Positions 1 to 9,909 of a stretch of 64,000 bases of DNA are shown in pieces. How positions within the stretch are numbered: the first letter of the stretch is position 1; every line of letters begins with the position of its first letter. This DNA is from Hyphomonas sp. GTDB lineage: Bacteria > Pseudomonadota > Alphaproteobacteria > Caulobacterales > Hyphomonadaceae. The stretch covers positions 248,001 through 312,000 of the forward strand of contig NZ_CP051230.1 in the NCBI RefSeq assembly GCF_017792385.1, given 5' to 3'. Both the position numbers and the translations under genes were made by a program. The notes beneath the pieces were generated by a model. That model was given only the letters and a program-made list of their open reading frames with translations. It did not search any database and had not been told where the DNA came from.

Positions 1-334
1 TCTGATCGACCAGTTCAACGTTTCACCGAAACTCGCCCATTCCGGCAATGCCACAGCGCTGCGGCTGAAGCCCGATGCGCTCCGCTTCTATGCTGCCGAT
101 CCGCGCGCCAATCTCAAGATTGTCGTCGCCGACCCTGCCGATCTCGCCGAAGTCGAGGCACTCGTGTCCGATTGCGGGATGCCGGCCTCACGCGTCTGGC
201 TCATGCCGGAAGGCCGCAGCCCGCAGGAACTGCACGCGCGCGAACCCTGGCTCGCCGAGGCCTGCCTGAAGGCCGGCTACAATTTCACCGACCGGCTTCA
301 CATTCACCTGTATGGAGACACCCGCGGGACCTAG
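1..334 (+). CDS. queE: 7-carboxy-7-deazaguanine synthase, C-terminal part
   Basis: The reading frame is open from position 2 to the TAG at 332-334; the gene starts outside the window, so only the last 110 residues are present. QueE is a radical-SAM enzyme that converts 6-carboxytetrahydropterin to 7-carboxy-7-deazaguanine in queuosine and other 7-deazapurine synthesis. The visible part has the family's C-terminal hallmarks: SPKLAHSGN near the start, LMPEGRS in the middle and the nearly invariant ending DRLHIHLYGDTRG. The radical-SAM cysteine cluster would lie upstream and cannot be seen. The next gene converges on it with only 3 bases between stop codons. Confidence 0.93.
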   Translation, partial: LIDQFNVSPKLAHSGNATALRLKPDALRFYAADPRANLKIVVADPADLAEVEALVSDCGMPASRVWLMPEGRSPQELHAREPWLAEACLKAGYNFTDRLHIHLYGDTRGT

Positions 335-337
335 GCG

Positions 338-1075
338 CTATTTCGCCAGCATCCAGATGGCCATGGCGATCATCATCAGGTTTTCCGTCAGTGACACAAA
401 GCCCAGCGGCACGTTGCTGTTTCCGCCGACACAGGCGCATTTCAGATCCCGCTTCTCAATGTAAACGGCCCGGAACACAGATACAGCGCCGACCACCCCG
501 ATGAACAGCGCCACCGGTGCCGCAATCAGCGTGAGGGCACCGGCAATCATCAGAACGCCTGCAAACAGTTCTGCAAACGGATAGATATAGGCGTATCGCA
601 CCCATTTGCGGGCAAGCAGGTCATATCCGAGAAACGAATTCGAAAAGCTCTCAAGGTCCCGCATTTTCTGGATCGCCAGAACACACATGCTGATCGCGAT
701 GAACCATTCCAGCGCTCGCACAGTAATCAGTGTTCCAGATGCCGCCCAGCTCGTTGCCAGCGCCATCAGGGCGGCAGACGCGAAAATGGCGATTACGGGC
801 GTGTAGGTCTTGGCGTCCGGATCCTTGGCCGCCTGACCGACAAACGCCTTCAGATCATCATATCCGCCGATCCTTTTGCCATCGATGAAGGTCTGGGGCG
901 TCGTCTTGACGTCATGCGCCTGCTTGAACGCGTCCGTCTCTTCCCGGCTGGTCAGCAAATGATCCTCGACATCATACCCCTTGCGGTTCAGCAAGGCGCG
1001 GCTCTTCAGACCAAACGGACAGACATGGGTATCTGTTTTCATGCGATACAGCGTGGCAACAGGTTTCGATGACAT
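338..1075 (-). CDS. glutaredoxin domain fused to MauE/DoxX-like membrane protein
   Basis: This 245-residue protein joins two parts. Residues about 5-85 are a glutaredoxin-like fold with a CPFG active site (Cys19, a single cysteine in the motif), a cis-proline loop TTPQTFIDG and a following GGYDDL, as in glutathione-binding glutaredoxins. Residues about 100-245 form roughly four membrane segments of the MauE/DoxX type with a CACVGG cysteine pair near residue 215. By family knowledge such fusions could shuttle electrons or disulfides between cytosol and membrane; the partner is unknown. The start was put at the ATG at 1075 because a GAGGAG ribosome binding site lies just upstream; a longer in-frame start at 1147 has none. 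Confidence 0.85.
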   Translation of the reverse strand: MSSKPVATLYRMKTDTHVCPFGLKSRALLNRKGYDVEDHLLTSREETDAFKQAHDVKTTPQTFIDGKRIGGYDDLKAFVGQAAKDPDAKTYTPVIAIFASAALMALATSWAASGTLITVRALEWFIAISMCVLAIQKMRDLESFSNSFLGYDLLARKWVRYAYIYPFAELFAGVLMIAGALTLIAAPVALFIGVVGAVSVFRAVYIEKRDLKCACVGGNSNVPLGFVSLTENLMMIAMAIWMLAK

Positions 1076-1169
1076 GGCCGGTCTCCTCTCAGGACGGATC
1101 GGATGAGACTCACATTCCAATCCTGTATGAAGAGGGTAACGGGTCAACCCGCCCGGCGTTTCATGCCCG

Positions 1170-1826
1170 TCACACTTTCCCGCTTCTTATCGCCTGCAGC
1201 ACGCTCAGCCGTTTCTGGACGGCATTCGGTGTCTTGCCCTCGATATACAGCTTGCGAAGGCGAAAATGGGCGATGGCGGGCCGGATCGGCTTCGGCGCCG
1301 GCGGCAGGATCGGGCCATAGGCTTTCGAGTCCGATCGGCGGGCCGCCGCGAAATAGGGCGCGACCTCGCGGATTTCCTCGGCCCAGTCATGGATCGGGGC
1401 CAGCACATGCGCCGCCGTCAGAGCGAGCCACCCCTCCGGCTCCAGAGACCGGTCCTGGGCTTCGAACGCGGCCTGATAGCCATCGATCAGCTTGTGTAGT
1501 GCGCCGGTCTTGAGCCGACCTGCCCCGACTACGTCCTTCAGCGCCCGGGCGACGTCATGCTCGCGTACCTTGCCCGCCTCGATCTCGGAAACGGCATCCC
1601 GCCACCACTGGAACCGGATCAGGCCGAGGCCTTCCTCGCTGACGACCAGACGCACCCGCGCCAGTTCATAGGCCAGCGCATACAGGGCGGTCAGGGCCTG
1701 CCGCTCCGCCGGGCTGGCATAGCGGCTGGAAATCCAGCGATCCTCGTCCGCCCGCAGGATCCGCTTGTCGATCGCGGCCCATTGAGATTTGGAAAGAGGG
1801 CTGGTCTGGTTTGACATGAAACCCAT
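1170..1826 (-). CDS. squalene/phytoene synthase family protein (probably non-catalytic type)
   Basis: This is a 218-residue member of the squalene/phytoene synthase superfamily, recognised by ERQALTALYALAYELARVR and the IRFQWWRDAV segment. It is shorter than true phytoene synthases (about 280-300 residues), and I do not see the two aspartate-rich DXXXD metal-binding motifs needed for prenyl diphosphate condensation. That pattern matches the NDUFAF6-like branch linked to respiratory complex I assembly rather than carotenoid or hopanoid enzymes; this is inference from family knowledge. A second in-frame ATG at 1817 is an equally possible start; neither has a clear ribosome binding site. It is divergent from sodB. 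Confidence 0.8.
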   Translation of the reverse strand: MGFMSNQTSPLSKSQWAAIDKRILRADEDRWISSRYASPAERQALTALYALAYELARVRLVVSEEGLGLIRFQWWRDAVSEIEAGKVREHDVARALKDVVGAGRLKTGALHKLIDGYQAAFEAQDRSLEPEGWLALTAAHVLAPIHDWAEEIREVAPYFAAARRSDSKAYGPILPPAPKPIRPAIAHFRLRKLYIEGKTPNAVQKRLSVLQAIRSGKV

Positions 1827-1882
1827 ATGTGGGAAGACGCGTAATTAGGCCAGATACTTTGCTGCAAGAAAGGACGCCCAAA

Positions 1883-2491
1883 ATGGCATTTTCCCTCCCT
1901 GATCTCCCTTATGGACGCGACGCCCTGGCGCCGCACATCTCCGAGGAGACCTTGAACTTTCACCACGGCAAGCACCACGCCGCCTATGTCAACAACCTCA
2001 ACGGCCTCATCGAAGGCACAGACCTCGAGAACGAGTCGCTGGAATCCATCATCAAGACCGCCGCTGCCGACAGCGGCAAGGCCGGCCTCTTCAACAATGC
2101 CGCCCAGGTCTGGAACCACACCTTCTACTGGCACTGCATGAAGCCGGGCGGCGGCGGCAAGCCGCATGGCAAGGTGGCTGAGCTGATCGACCGAGACCTC
2201 GGCGGCTACGACCAGTTCGTGAAGGATTTCAAGGCAGCTGGCGGCGGCCAGTTCGGCTCCGGCTGGGCCTGGCTGGTCTACAAGGATGGCAAACTGTCCA
2301 TCACCAAGACGCCGAACGCTGAAACCCCGGTGACCGATATGGGCGCCACCCCGGTCCTGACCATGGACGTCTGGGAACACGCCTACTATCTCGACTATCA
2401 GAACAGCCGTCCGAACTATATGGACGCTTTCATCGAAAACCTCATCAATTGGGATTTCGTGAACCAGAATCTCGCTGACGCGGGCGCCTGA
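1883..2491 (+). CDS. sodB: superoxide dismutase, iron type
   Basis: This 202-residue cytosolic enzyme disproportionates superoxide to oxygen and hydrogen peroxide. It has the two-domain Fe/Mn-SOD layout: an N-terminal helical part with HHGKHHAAYVNNL and a C-terminal part ending in the metal-binding signature DVWEHAYYLDYQN. The AAQVWNHTFYW segment carries the second-sphere Gln in the N-terminal domain, the position typical of iron rather than manganese enzymes. The ATG at 1883 is preceded by AAGGACG and matches the usual family start; an in-frame upstream ATG at 1829 would add 18 unrelated residues. Confidence 0.96.
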   Translation: MAFSLPDLPYGRDALAPHISEETLNFHHGKHHAAYVNNLNGLIEGTDLENESLESIIKTAAADSGKAGLFNNAAQVWNHTFYWHCMKPGGGGKPHGKVAELIDRDLGGYDQFVKDFKAAGGGQFGSGWAWLVYKDGKLSITKTPNAETPVTDMGATPVLTMDVWEHAYYLDYQNSRPNYMDAFIENLINWDFVNQNLADAGA

Positions 2492-2534
2492 TTCGGGCTA
2501 TGGTCCCCTCGCCATATGGACGAGGGGACCGCCC

Positions 2535-3197
2535 ATGTATTGCACCAATTGCGGCCAGGCGCTGGGAGACGGACACCGTTTCTGCGCCCATTGCGGCACC
2601 GCCGCACCACAAATGCCCGTCGGCGACACGCCGCCATCCATTCCGCCTCAGACCATTGATCCCGCCGTCGACTGGCGCAATTCGATGAATGTGGGGGAAA
2701 TCCTCAATCACCCCGATGTGCGCGCCCGGATTGTCCGGGTGACCGGCGCCACGCCGCAAGGGATGACCGCCGAACAATTCTTCAAATATGCCGAGCCCCT
2801 CATGGCCGCGGCCGGGGCCGGCGGCATTCCGCTGGCCGCCATCAAGGATATCGCCCTGCCGCTCTATTCCAGGCTGGGCCTGAAGATGGACCGCGAACTG
2901 TCGCAGGGCTTTCGCAACACGTTCGGCGAGACGCTGGCCGCCGTACTCTGTTCTCTCGCCAGCCGCAGCCAGCCCCTCGTCGATATCTCCGAAGCCGGGG
3001 ACGGATGCATCCTGAATTCCCGGATGGCATCTTCGATATGGTCCTGGGAAGGCAACATGATCATCACGCTGGAGCGCCGCCCTGAAGGCACGATGATGAA
3101 GGCGACGATCACCGTTCCGGGGCAATCCTTCGACTGGGGCCGGTCGAAACGCGTGTTGCAGGACCTGATCGAGGATGTGAAACGCTATCGCGATTGA
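2535..3197 (+). CDS. zinc-ribbon protein of unknown function
   Basis: A 220-residue protein that begins with a compact four-cysteine zinc ribbon: CTNCGQ at residues 3-8 and CAHCGTA about 15 residues later. A Pro-rich linker follows, then a mostly alpha/beta region without a recognised signature. There is no signal peptide and no obvious membrane segment. The ribosome binding site GAGGGGA lies a few bases before the ATG. The gene sits alone between sodB and the helicase gene on the same strand. The ribbon suggests binding of a nucleic acid or protein partner, but no function can be assigned. Confidence 0.75.
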   Translation: MYCTNCGQALGDGHRFCAHCGTAAPQMPVGDTPPSIPPQTIDPAVDWRNSMNVGEILNHPDVRARIVRVTGATPQGMTAEQFFKYAEPLMAAAGAGGIPLAAIKDIALPLYSRLGLKMDRELSQGFRNTFGETLAAVLCSLASRSQPLVDISEAGDGCILNSRMASSIWSWEGNMIITLERRPEGTMMKATITVPGQSFDWGRSKRVLQDLIEDVKRYRD

Positions 3198-3333
3198 CCC
3201 GGCCACGGGACGGGCTGGGCACGCCCCCTTCCATTTATCCACAATTTCGCTTATGTGCAGCGCAACACGACGCTCCGGGCAATGGATTCGCCCGGCCTGC
3301 CGAACGCGCACTGAGGCGCCGGACGCAGGAAAT

Positions 3334-3350
3334 GCAGCCATCATGGCTGC
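3334..3350 (+). promoter_or_regulatory. hairpin in the 5' leader of the DEAD-box helicase gene
   Basis: A perfect 7-bp inverted repeat, GCAGCCA and TGGCTGC around a TCA loop, lies about 37 bases before the TTG start of the helicase gene. The 189-base gap before that gene holds no other gene. Helicase mRNAs in this group often have structured, cold-responsive leaders, so this may be part of one; only the repeat itself is seen. Confidence 0.35.
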
Positions 3351-3386
3351 CGGGTTAGATCAGAAACCATTCCGGGAACGACTACA

Positions 3387-4871
<1,485 letters not shown>

Positions 4872-4890
4872 TCGGGATCGCTGCAAAAGA

Positions 4891-4921
4891 AAAAGCCCGC
4901 CGGCATTGCTGGCGGGCTTTT
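4891..4921. terminator. bidirectional intrinsic terminator between helicase and aldehyde dehydrogenase genes
   Basis: The inverted repeat GCCCGCC (4895-4901) and GGCGGGC (4911-4917) has an A-rich 5' flank and a TTTT 3' flank, so it can end transcription from both convergent genes. Confidence 0.85.
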
Positions 4922-4940
4922 CTGTTTCCGGGACGGGCAC

Positions 4941-6377
4941 CTAGCGCTTGATGCGCCCTTTCACCTGACCGCGGAACTTGTCCCCATAGGGGGGCCGCAT
5001 CATGGCCAGCATCTCGCTGCCGGTCTGTGTGTATACGGCCTTCTTGTGGCTGAACTCCATGAAGCCGTCCCGGCCATGATAGCTGCCCATGCCCGACGGG
5101 CCGACCCCGCCAAAGGGCAGGTCTTCCTGCGCCACATGGAAGATCACGTCATTCACCGTCACCCCGCCCGATGTGGTATTGTTCAGCACGAATTCCTTCT
5201 CCGAAGCATCCTCGCCGAAATAGTAGAGCCCCAGCGGACGGTCATGCGCGTTGATATAATTCACCGCATCGCGTGTCTCGCCATAGGACTTGATCGGCAG
5301 GATCGGGCCGAAAATCTCGTCCTGCATCACTTTCAGATCGTCGTCCGGATTGACGATGATGTGCGGCGGGATCTTGCGGTGCGGCTGTTGCGAGAAATTC
5401 TCCCCAGCCGGATTGATCTCCACGACTTCCGCACCCTTGTCCCGGGCTTCCTCGATATAGGACATGATCCGGTCATAATGGCGCTGGTTCACGACAGACG
5501 TGTAGTCGTCATTGTCCTTCATGCCGGTCGGGAACATCGTCTCCACGGCCTTGGTCGCCGCCCCGACAAATTCCTGAGTCTTCTCCTGAGGCACGAAGGC
5601 ATAGTCCGGCGCCAGGCAGATCTGCCCGGCATTCAGCGTCTTGCCCGCCATGATCCGGCTGGCAGCCTTCTGCATGTCGGCTGACCGGCCGAGCACGACT
5701 GGGCTCTTTCCGCCGAGTTCCAGTGTCAGCGGCACGAGATTGTCCGCTGCCGCGCGCATCACATGATGCGCAATCGACGTCGCGCCGGTGAAGATCATGT
5801 GATCGAAGGCCAGTTTGGAGAACTCCGCCCCCACATCCGGCCCGCCGGTCACCACAGCCACTTCCTCTTCATCATAGTACTGAGCGAGCAGCGACTTCAT
5901 CAGTTCCGAGGTTGCCTCGGTAAACTCCGATGGCTTGATCATGGCGCGATTGCCGGCAGCAAACACGCCGGCAAGGGGCGCGAAGGTCAGGTTGACCGGA
6001 AAGTTCCACGGGCTGATCACGCCCACCACGCCCTTGGGCTGGTACTGGATCTGCGCCCGCGACCCCAGCAAGCCGAGCGGGAACTCAACCTTGCGCTTCT
6101 CCGGGCGCATCCATTTGGCGACATGCTTCTTGGAAAACTTCAGCGCGCCGATGGACCCGGCAATGTCGGTCAGGTTCGACTGATCGACCGAACGATGCCC
6201 GAAATCCTCCCGCATTGCCTCGGCCAGCGCATCGCCATGCGTGACCAAGAGATCGATCGACTTGTCGATCCACTCGATCCGTTTGGCGGCTGACGGGATC
6301 CCGTCCCGAATGTGCGCGGCTTTCTGGCGGCTCAAAATCGAACTCATGCCGGTTCCGGCAACACTATCTAGGGCCAT
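4941..6377 (-). CDS. coniferyl-aldehyde dehydrogenase family protein
   Basis: A 478-residue NAD(P)-dependent aldehyde dehydrogenase closest in pattern to coniferyl-aldehyde dehydrogenases (CalB), which oxidise aromatic or fatty aldehydes to acids. The catalytic Glu motif is in TLELGGKSPVV, the catalytic Cys in NAGQICLAPDY and the cofactor region in ISPWNFPVN. The C-terminus ends in a basic GRIKR tail and a PPYGDK segment as in this subfamily. The start at 6377 has GGAGGA eight bases upstream; an in-frame upstream extension to 6539 lacks family similarity and runs into the divergent promoter region. Confidence 0.9.
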   Translation of the reverse strand: MALDSVAGTGMSSILSRQKAAHIRDGIPSAAKRIEWIDKSIDLLVTHGDALAEAMREDFGHRSVDQSNLTDIAGSIGALKFSKKHVAKWMRPEKRKVEFPLGLLGSRAQIQYQPKGVVGVISPWNFPVNLTFAPLAGVFAAGNRAMIKPSEFTEATSELMKSLLAQYYDEEEVAVVTGGPDVGAEFSKLAFDHMIFTGATSIAHHVMRAAADNLVPLTLELGGKSPVVLGRSADMQKAASRIMAGKTLNAGQICLAPDYAFVPQEKTQEFVGAATKAVETMFPTGMKDNDDYTSVVNQRHYDRIMSYIEEARDKGAEVVEINPAGENFSQQPHRKIPPHIIVNPDDDLKVMQDEIFGPILPIKSYGETRDAVNYINAHDRPLGLYYFGEDASEKEFVLNNTTSGGVTVNDVIFHVAQEDLPFGGVGPSGMGSYHGRDGFMEFSHKKAVYTQTGSEMLAMMRPPYGDKFRGQVKGRIKR

Positions 6378-6526
6378 GTGACTGTTCCTCCGGGTCGTTT
6401 CCTCATGCCGAATGTAACGCGCAATGAGCGCTGAACAAAATAAAAAACATTTCCGTTGGGTCAGGCGTTCACGCCGGTCGAGCAAGGCCATAAGGTGCGA
6501 CAAAACATATCTCGGGAGCGGAATGC

Positions 6527-7324
6527 ATGGCCTACACAAAGATATCCTACGAGTTGAAGGGCGATATCGCGATCATCGCCTTCAATGACCCGTCCACGCT
6601 GAATGCCTGCGGGGTCGATACCGCACAGGAGCTTCTGCACGCGTTTGAAGTTGCCGCGGACGAGGCCCGTTGCACCATCCTGACCGGTGAGGGCCGGGGG
6701 TTTTGTTCCGGGGCGAATCTCGGCCCGGGCCAATTGAATGTGAAACTCAGCCATGAAGGCTCCAAGCCGGATGCCGGCCGCGCCCTCACCACACACTACA
6801 ATCCGCTCATGCAGGCGATCCGGGAACATCCGCATCCCGTGATCACCGCCGTCAACGGCCCGGCTGCCGGCGTCGGATGTTCGCTTGCCCTTGTTGGCGA
6901 CATTATTGTTTGTGCAAAGAGTGCATATTTCCTTCAGGCATTCCGCCGCATCGGCCTCGTTCCCGATGGTGGCTCAACCTGGTTGCTCGCCCGCACCATC
7001 GGCCGTCCGCGCGCCATGGAGATGGCACTGTTCGGCGAGAAAGTGCCCGCCGAAAAGGCGCTGGAATGGGGCATGGTCAACCGCGTGGTGGAAGATGATG
7101 CGCTGATGTCCACCGCGATGGAAATGGCGGAAACGCTGGCCACCGGGCCGACTGTGGCCCTGTCCCTGGCCCGCGATCTCATGTGGAAAGCCTGCGAATC
7201 CGATTTCGATGAAGCGATCTATGACGAGCGCATCGCCCAGCGCACTGCGGGGCGTACGGATGATTTCAAGGAAGGCGTCAGTGCCTTCCTGCAAAAGCGC
7301 AAGGCGGACTTCAAGGGGAAATAG
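6527..7324 (+). CDS. enoyl-CoA hydratase/isomerase family protein
   Basis: A 265-residue crotonase-fold enzyme, the type that hydrates or isomerises enoyl-CoA thioesters in fatty-acid or aromatic-acid degradation. The oxyanion-hole segments are GRGFCSGANL near residue 65 and GPAAGVGCSLAL near residue 115, followed by PDGGSTWLL. The two acidic residues of classical hydratases are not both obvious, so the exact reaction is open. The ATG at 6527 follows a GGGAGCG ribosome binding site. It is divergent from the aldehyde dehydrogenase gene, with a 149-base shared promoter region. Confidence 0.9.
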   Translation: MAYTKISYELKGDIAIIAFNDPSTLNACGVDTAQELLHAFEVAADEARCTILTGEGRGFCSGANLGPGQLNVKLSHEGSKPDAGRALTTHYNPLMQAIREHPHPVITAVNGPAAGVGCSLALVGDIIVCAKSAYFLQAFRRIGLVPDGGSTWLLARTIGRPRAMEMALFGEKVPAEKALEWGMVNRVVEDDALMSTAMEMAETLATGPTVALSLARDLMWKACESDFDEAIYDERIAQRTAGRTDDFKEGVSAFLQKRKADFKGK

Positions 7325-7414
7325 AAAAATTCCCACCAGAGGGCGTTTTTCATTCTCTTAACAATTGAGAAACGGCTTTGTCATATCTCTGTCCTAACGG
7401 ATGGGGACAATTCA

Positions 7415-7909
7415 ATGACGCAGGAATACCGATTGATTCATTTCAATTGTGCCCGTCCGACGGGTGCATTCAACATGGAAAATGAATTCGTTCGTGTATT
7501 CATGGCCATTCTGCCCCGCATTTTCAGCGACGCCGACTCCTATGAAGGCCTTCATTGGCATACCCATGGCGTCCGCCGCCCATGCGGCGCCTGGTACGGA
7601 ATGGAAGCTGCCTTCCCGTATCCGGCCGACATATCCGCCCCGGATGTCTGCACCATGGCCGGCTGGAAATCGGTCGAGGCGTTGCGCGACTTCACCTATA
7701 ATGGCCGCACCCACCCGCCCGGCATGCGGCGCCTGTCGAGCCAGCTCGACCGCAGTGCAGGAGCGGGCTTTGTTCTCTGGTGGGCCAAGCGGGGCGAACG
7801 GTTCACCCTGCAGGATGGCTGGGACCGCCTTCAATCGCTGCGGCAGAACGGCCCGACCGACCATGCCTTCTCGCTCGACAATCTGATCGCAAAGCCGGTG
7901 GCTGCCTGA
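7415..7909 (+). CDS. DUF3291 domain protein
   Basis: A 164-residue soluble protein matching the DUF3291 pattern: N-terminal QEYRLIHFNCARP, a central GWKSVEALRDFTYNG segment, then FVLWWAKRGERFTL and a C-terminal RLQSLRQNGPTDHAFSL. DUF3291 proteins resemble the dimeric alpha/beta-barrel (monooxygenase-like) fold; no reaction is established. The stop codon overlaps the start of the next gene by one base (TGATG), so the two are translationally coupled. Start at 7415 follows a GGGGACA box. Confidence 0.82.
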   Translation: MTQEYRLIHFNCARPTGAFNMENEFVRVFMAILPRIFSDADSYEGLHWHTHGVRRPCGAWYGMEAAFPYPADISAPDVCTMAGWKSVEALRDFTYNGRTHPPGMRRLSSQLDRSAGAGFVLWWAKRGERFTLQDGWDRLQSLRQNGPTDHAFSLDNLIAKPVAA

Positions 7910-8409
7910 TGCAGACCCGCCGCGTTCTTCTGGGCGCACTCGCCGCCAGCCTGCTGGCCGCCTGCGCCTCGTCGCCAGCGCCAGACGCCCAGACCATCTA
8001 CCTCGTCCGCCATGCCGAAAAGGCGTCCGGAGACGACCCCCAACTCACGCTGGTCGGCCGCGCCCGCGCGGAAATCCTGGCCGCCGAACTCGCCGATGCA
8101 GACCTTGCGGCCATCTATTCCACGAATACGCGCCGCACGATGGAAACCGCCGCCCCAACGGCGCGGGCCACCGGCCTGACCGTGCTGCCCTATGACGGCA
8201 ACAATCTTGAAACCTTCGCCAACATGTTGCGCGCCACGCCCGGCAACATCCTCGTGGTCGGCCACTCGAACACGACCCCCGCGCTTGTGAAAGCGCTTGG
8301 CGGCAAGCCCGGCACGCCGATCGTTGAAGCGACCGAATATGACCGGCTCTACGTGCTGACCGCCAATGGCCGCCGTTACCGCACGGAGCTGCGCCGCTAC
8401 GGCAATTGA
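7909..8409 (+). CDS. histidine phosphatase family lipoprotein
   Basis: A 166-residue phosphoglycerate-mutase/SixA-like phosphatase. A lipoprotein signal is visible, with hydrophobic stretch LLGALAASLLAAC and the lipobox cysteine near residue 20, so the mature protein should be membrane-tethered on the periplasmic side. The catalytic RHG-type motif is YLVRHAEK (RHA variant); a second conserved His is in LVVGHSNTTP. The substrate is unknown. The ATG overlaps the stop of the DUF3291 gene. Confidence 0.88.
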   Translation: MQTRRVLLGALAASLLAACASSPAPDAQTIYLVRHAEKASGDDPQLTLVGRARAEILAAELADADLAAIYSTNTRRTMETAAPTARATGLTVLPYDGNNLETFANMLRATPGNILVVGHSNTTPALVKALGGKPGTPIVEATEYDRLYVLTANGRRYRTELRRYGN

Positions 8410-8413
8410 CCGG

Positions 8414-8674
8414 TCAGGCCGCCGGCAGGCCCAGCCGGTAGACCCCCTTGAACGTGTCCGGATCGTCGACCGGCTTGCCCTTGCGATAGATCAGAACAAT
8501 GCCCGCCTTGTGCAGGCGCACGGCTTCAGCGCGGACATCCTTCAGCACACGCTGGAAGTTCTTTTCGCTGACGGCCTTCGCCGCAATCTCCGGCGCAACC
8601 GTCTTGCCGGCGCCACAGGCCGCTGTCACGTCCAGAATCGCTTCACGGACCGGGTTGGAATGCTCGTCACTCAC
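8414..8674 (-). CDS. DUF3253 domain protein
   Basis: An 86-residue protein fitting the DUF3253 pattern: a helical N-terminus, an ICPSEVA-like segment here written as VAPEIAAKAV, a VRAEAVRLHKAG helix and a C-terminal KGVYRLGLP strand. This is a small winged-helix-like family of unknown role. The GTG start overlaps the stop of the upstream serine hydrolase gene (GTGA), indicating one operon. It converges with the phosphatase gene, with only 4 bases between the stops. Confidence 0.8.
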   Translation of the reverse strand: MSDEHSNPVREAILDVTAACGAGKTVAPEIAAKAVSEKNFQRVLKDVRAEAVRLHKAGIVLIYRKGKPVDDPDTFKGVYRLGLPAA

Positions 8675-9906
8675 CAGTCCACCGCCGCATAGACAAGCTG
8701 TTGAAGCTGCGGCCGGATCGGATAAGTGCCCGACGGGATCATCTGCGTGGCCTGAATGGCGATCATTTCCTCCACCGGATCGATCCAGAAAAAGGTGGAT
8801 GCCAGGCCACCCCAGCTGAAATTGCCCTGGCTGGAGGGCTGCATGCTCGCCACCGGGTCGACCAGGACCGATCCGCCCAGACCGAACCCGTTGCCCTCCA
8901 TCCGTGCTTCGGAAAACGTCTTGTCGCCCATCGCCTTGATGGTCTGGCCATCGGGCAGATGGTTCTGGCGCATGAACTCCCAGGTCTTGGGGCTGATGAT
9001 GCGTTCGCCATCCAGCGTACCGCCGCGCATCAGCATCAGGCAGAATCGGTGATAGTCCCGCACGGTCGAGGCCAGGCCGCCGCCGGCATTGAGCAGTTTC
9101 GGGCGCTGGCTGTAGAGCTTCGACTCCTTGCCGGCCGCATCCGACAGGGTGATCTCTCCGGTGATCGGATGCTTGTTGTAACAGGCCATCAACCGGTCAA
9201 TCTTGTCTTCCGGCACCCAGAAGTCGGTATCATTCATGCCGAGCGGCCCAAAAATCCGCTCCCGGAAGAAGTCGTCGAGCGGCTGACCGGAGACGATCTC
9301 GACAATCGCCCCCAGCACATCGATGGAATGGCCATAGCCCCAACGCGTGCCGGGCGAGAAGGCGAGCGGCAATCCGGCGATGCGTTTGCTCATCTCCAGA
9401 AGGGTCTCGGTCGGCGCGCCGATCTTTTCCTTGCGATAGATCGCGTCCGGCTCGTCCTGCATCAGGAAGCCATAGGTGATGCCGGATGTGTGCGTGAACA
9501 GGTCCAGCAAGGTCATCGCCCGGTCCGGTGCGCGCGTCGTGTAGTCTTCGCGATTGCCGCTTTCGAACACCTGCACATCCGCAAATTCCGGAATGTAGCG
9601 CGCCACCTCATGATCCAGCCGCAGCTTGCCTTCCTCGAACAGCATCATCGCCGCCAGGGACGTGACCGGCTTGGTCATGGAATAGATGCGGAAAATCGTG
9701 TGCGGACCAATAGGCTCGCCTTCGCCGATATGCGTGGTGCCGGAATAATCCTCCAGCGCCACTTCGCCGCCGCGCGAAACCAATGTCGCCATACAGGGCA
9801 GCTTCCCGGTATCGAGATAGTTGCGCTGGAAATAGGCCGGGATGGCCTCCAGCCGCTCGGCGTTCAGGCCGACCTCATGCGGGTCTGTCAGATCGTGTTC
9901 GAACAT
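8671..9906 (-). CDS. serine hydrolase, beta-lactamase/EstB family
   Basis: A 411-residue class C beta-lactamase-like serine hydrolase. The nucleophile motif S-x-x-K is SMTK in FRIYSMTKPVTS, near residue 78, and the second motif is probably the tyrosine in RWGYGHSIDVLG. No signal peptide is visible, which fits cytosolic EstB-type esterases better than periplasmic beta-lactamases. It is downstream of the acyl-CoA dehydrogenase gene by 3 bases and overlaps the DUF3253 gene, so the three form one operon. Likely an esterase acting on small esters; substrate unknown. Confidence 0.88.
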   Translation of the reverse strand: MFEHDLTDPHEVGLNAERLEAIPAYFQRNYLDTGKLPCMATLVSRGGEVALEDYSGTTHIGEGEPIGPHTIFRIYSMTKPVTSLAAMMLFEEGKLRLDHEVARYIPEFADVQVFESGNREDYTTRAPDRAMTLLDLFTHTSGITYGFLMQDEPDAIYRKEKIGAPTETLLEMSKRIAGLPLAFSPGTRWGYGHSIDVLGAIVEIVSGQPLDDFFRERIFGPLGMNDTDFWVPEDKIDRLMACYNKHPITGEITLSDAAGKESKLYSQRPKLLNAGGGLASTVRDYHRFCLMLMRGGTLDGERIISPKTWEFMRQNHLPDGQTIKAMGDKTFSEARMEGNGFGLGGSVLVDPVASMQPSSQGNFSWGGLASTFFWIDPVEEMIAIQATQMIPSGTYPIRPQLQQLVYAAVDW

Positions 9907-9909
9907 GGG

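Noticed and set aside
1811..1850. TTGACA as a -35 box before sodB
   Set aside because: The bases 17 positions downstream (AAGACG) do not form a -10 box, so I could not support a promoter there.
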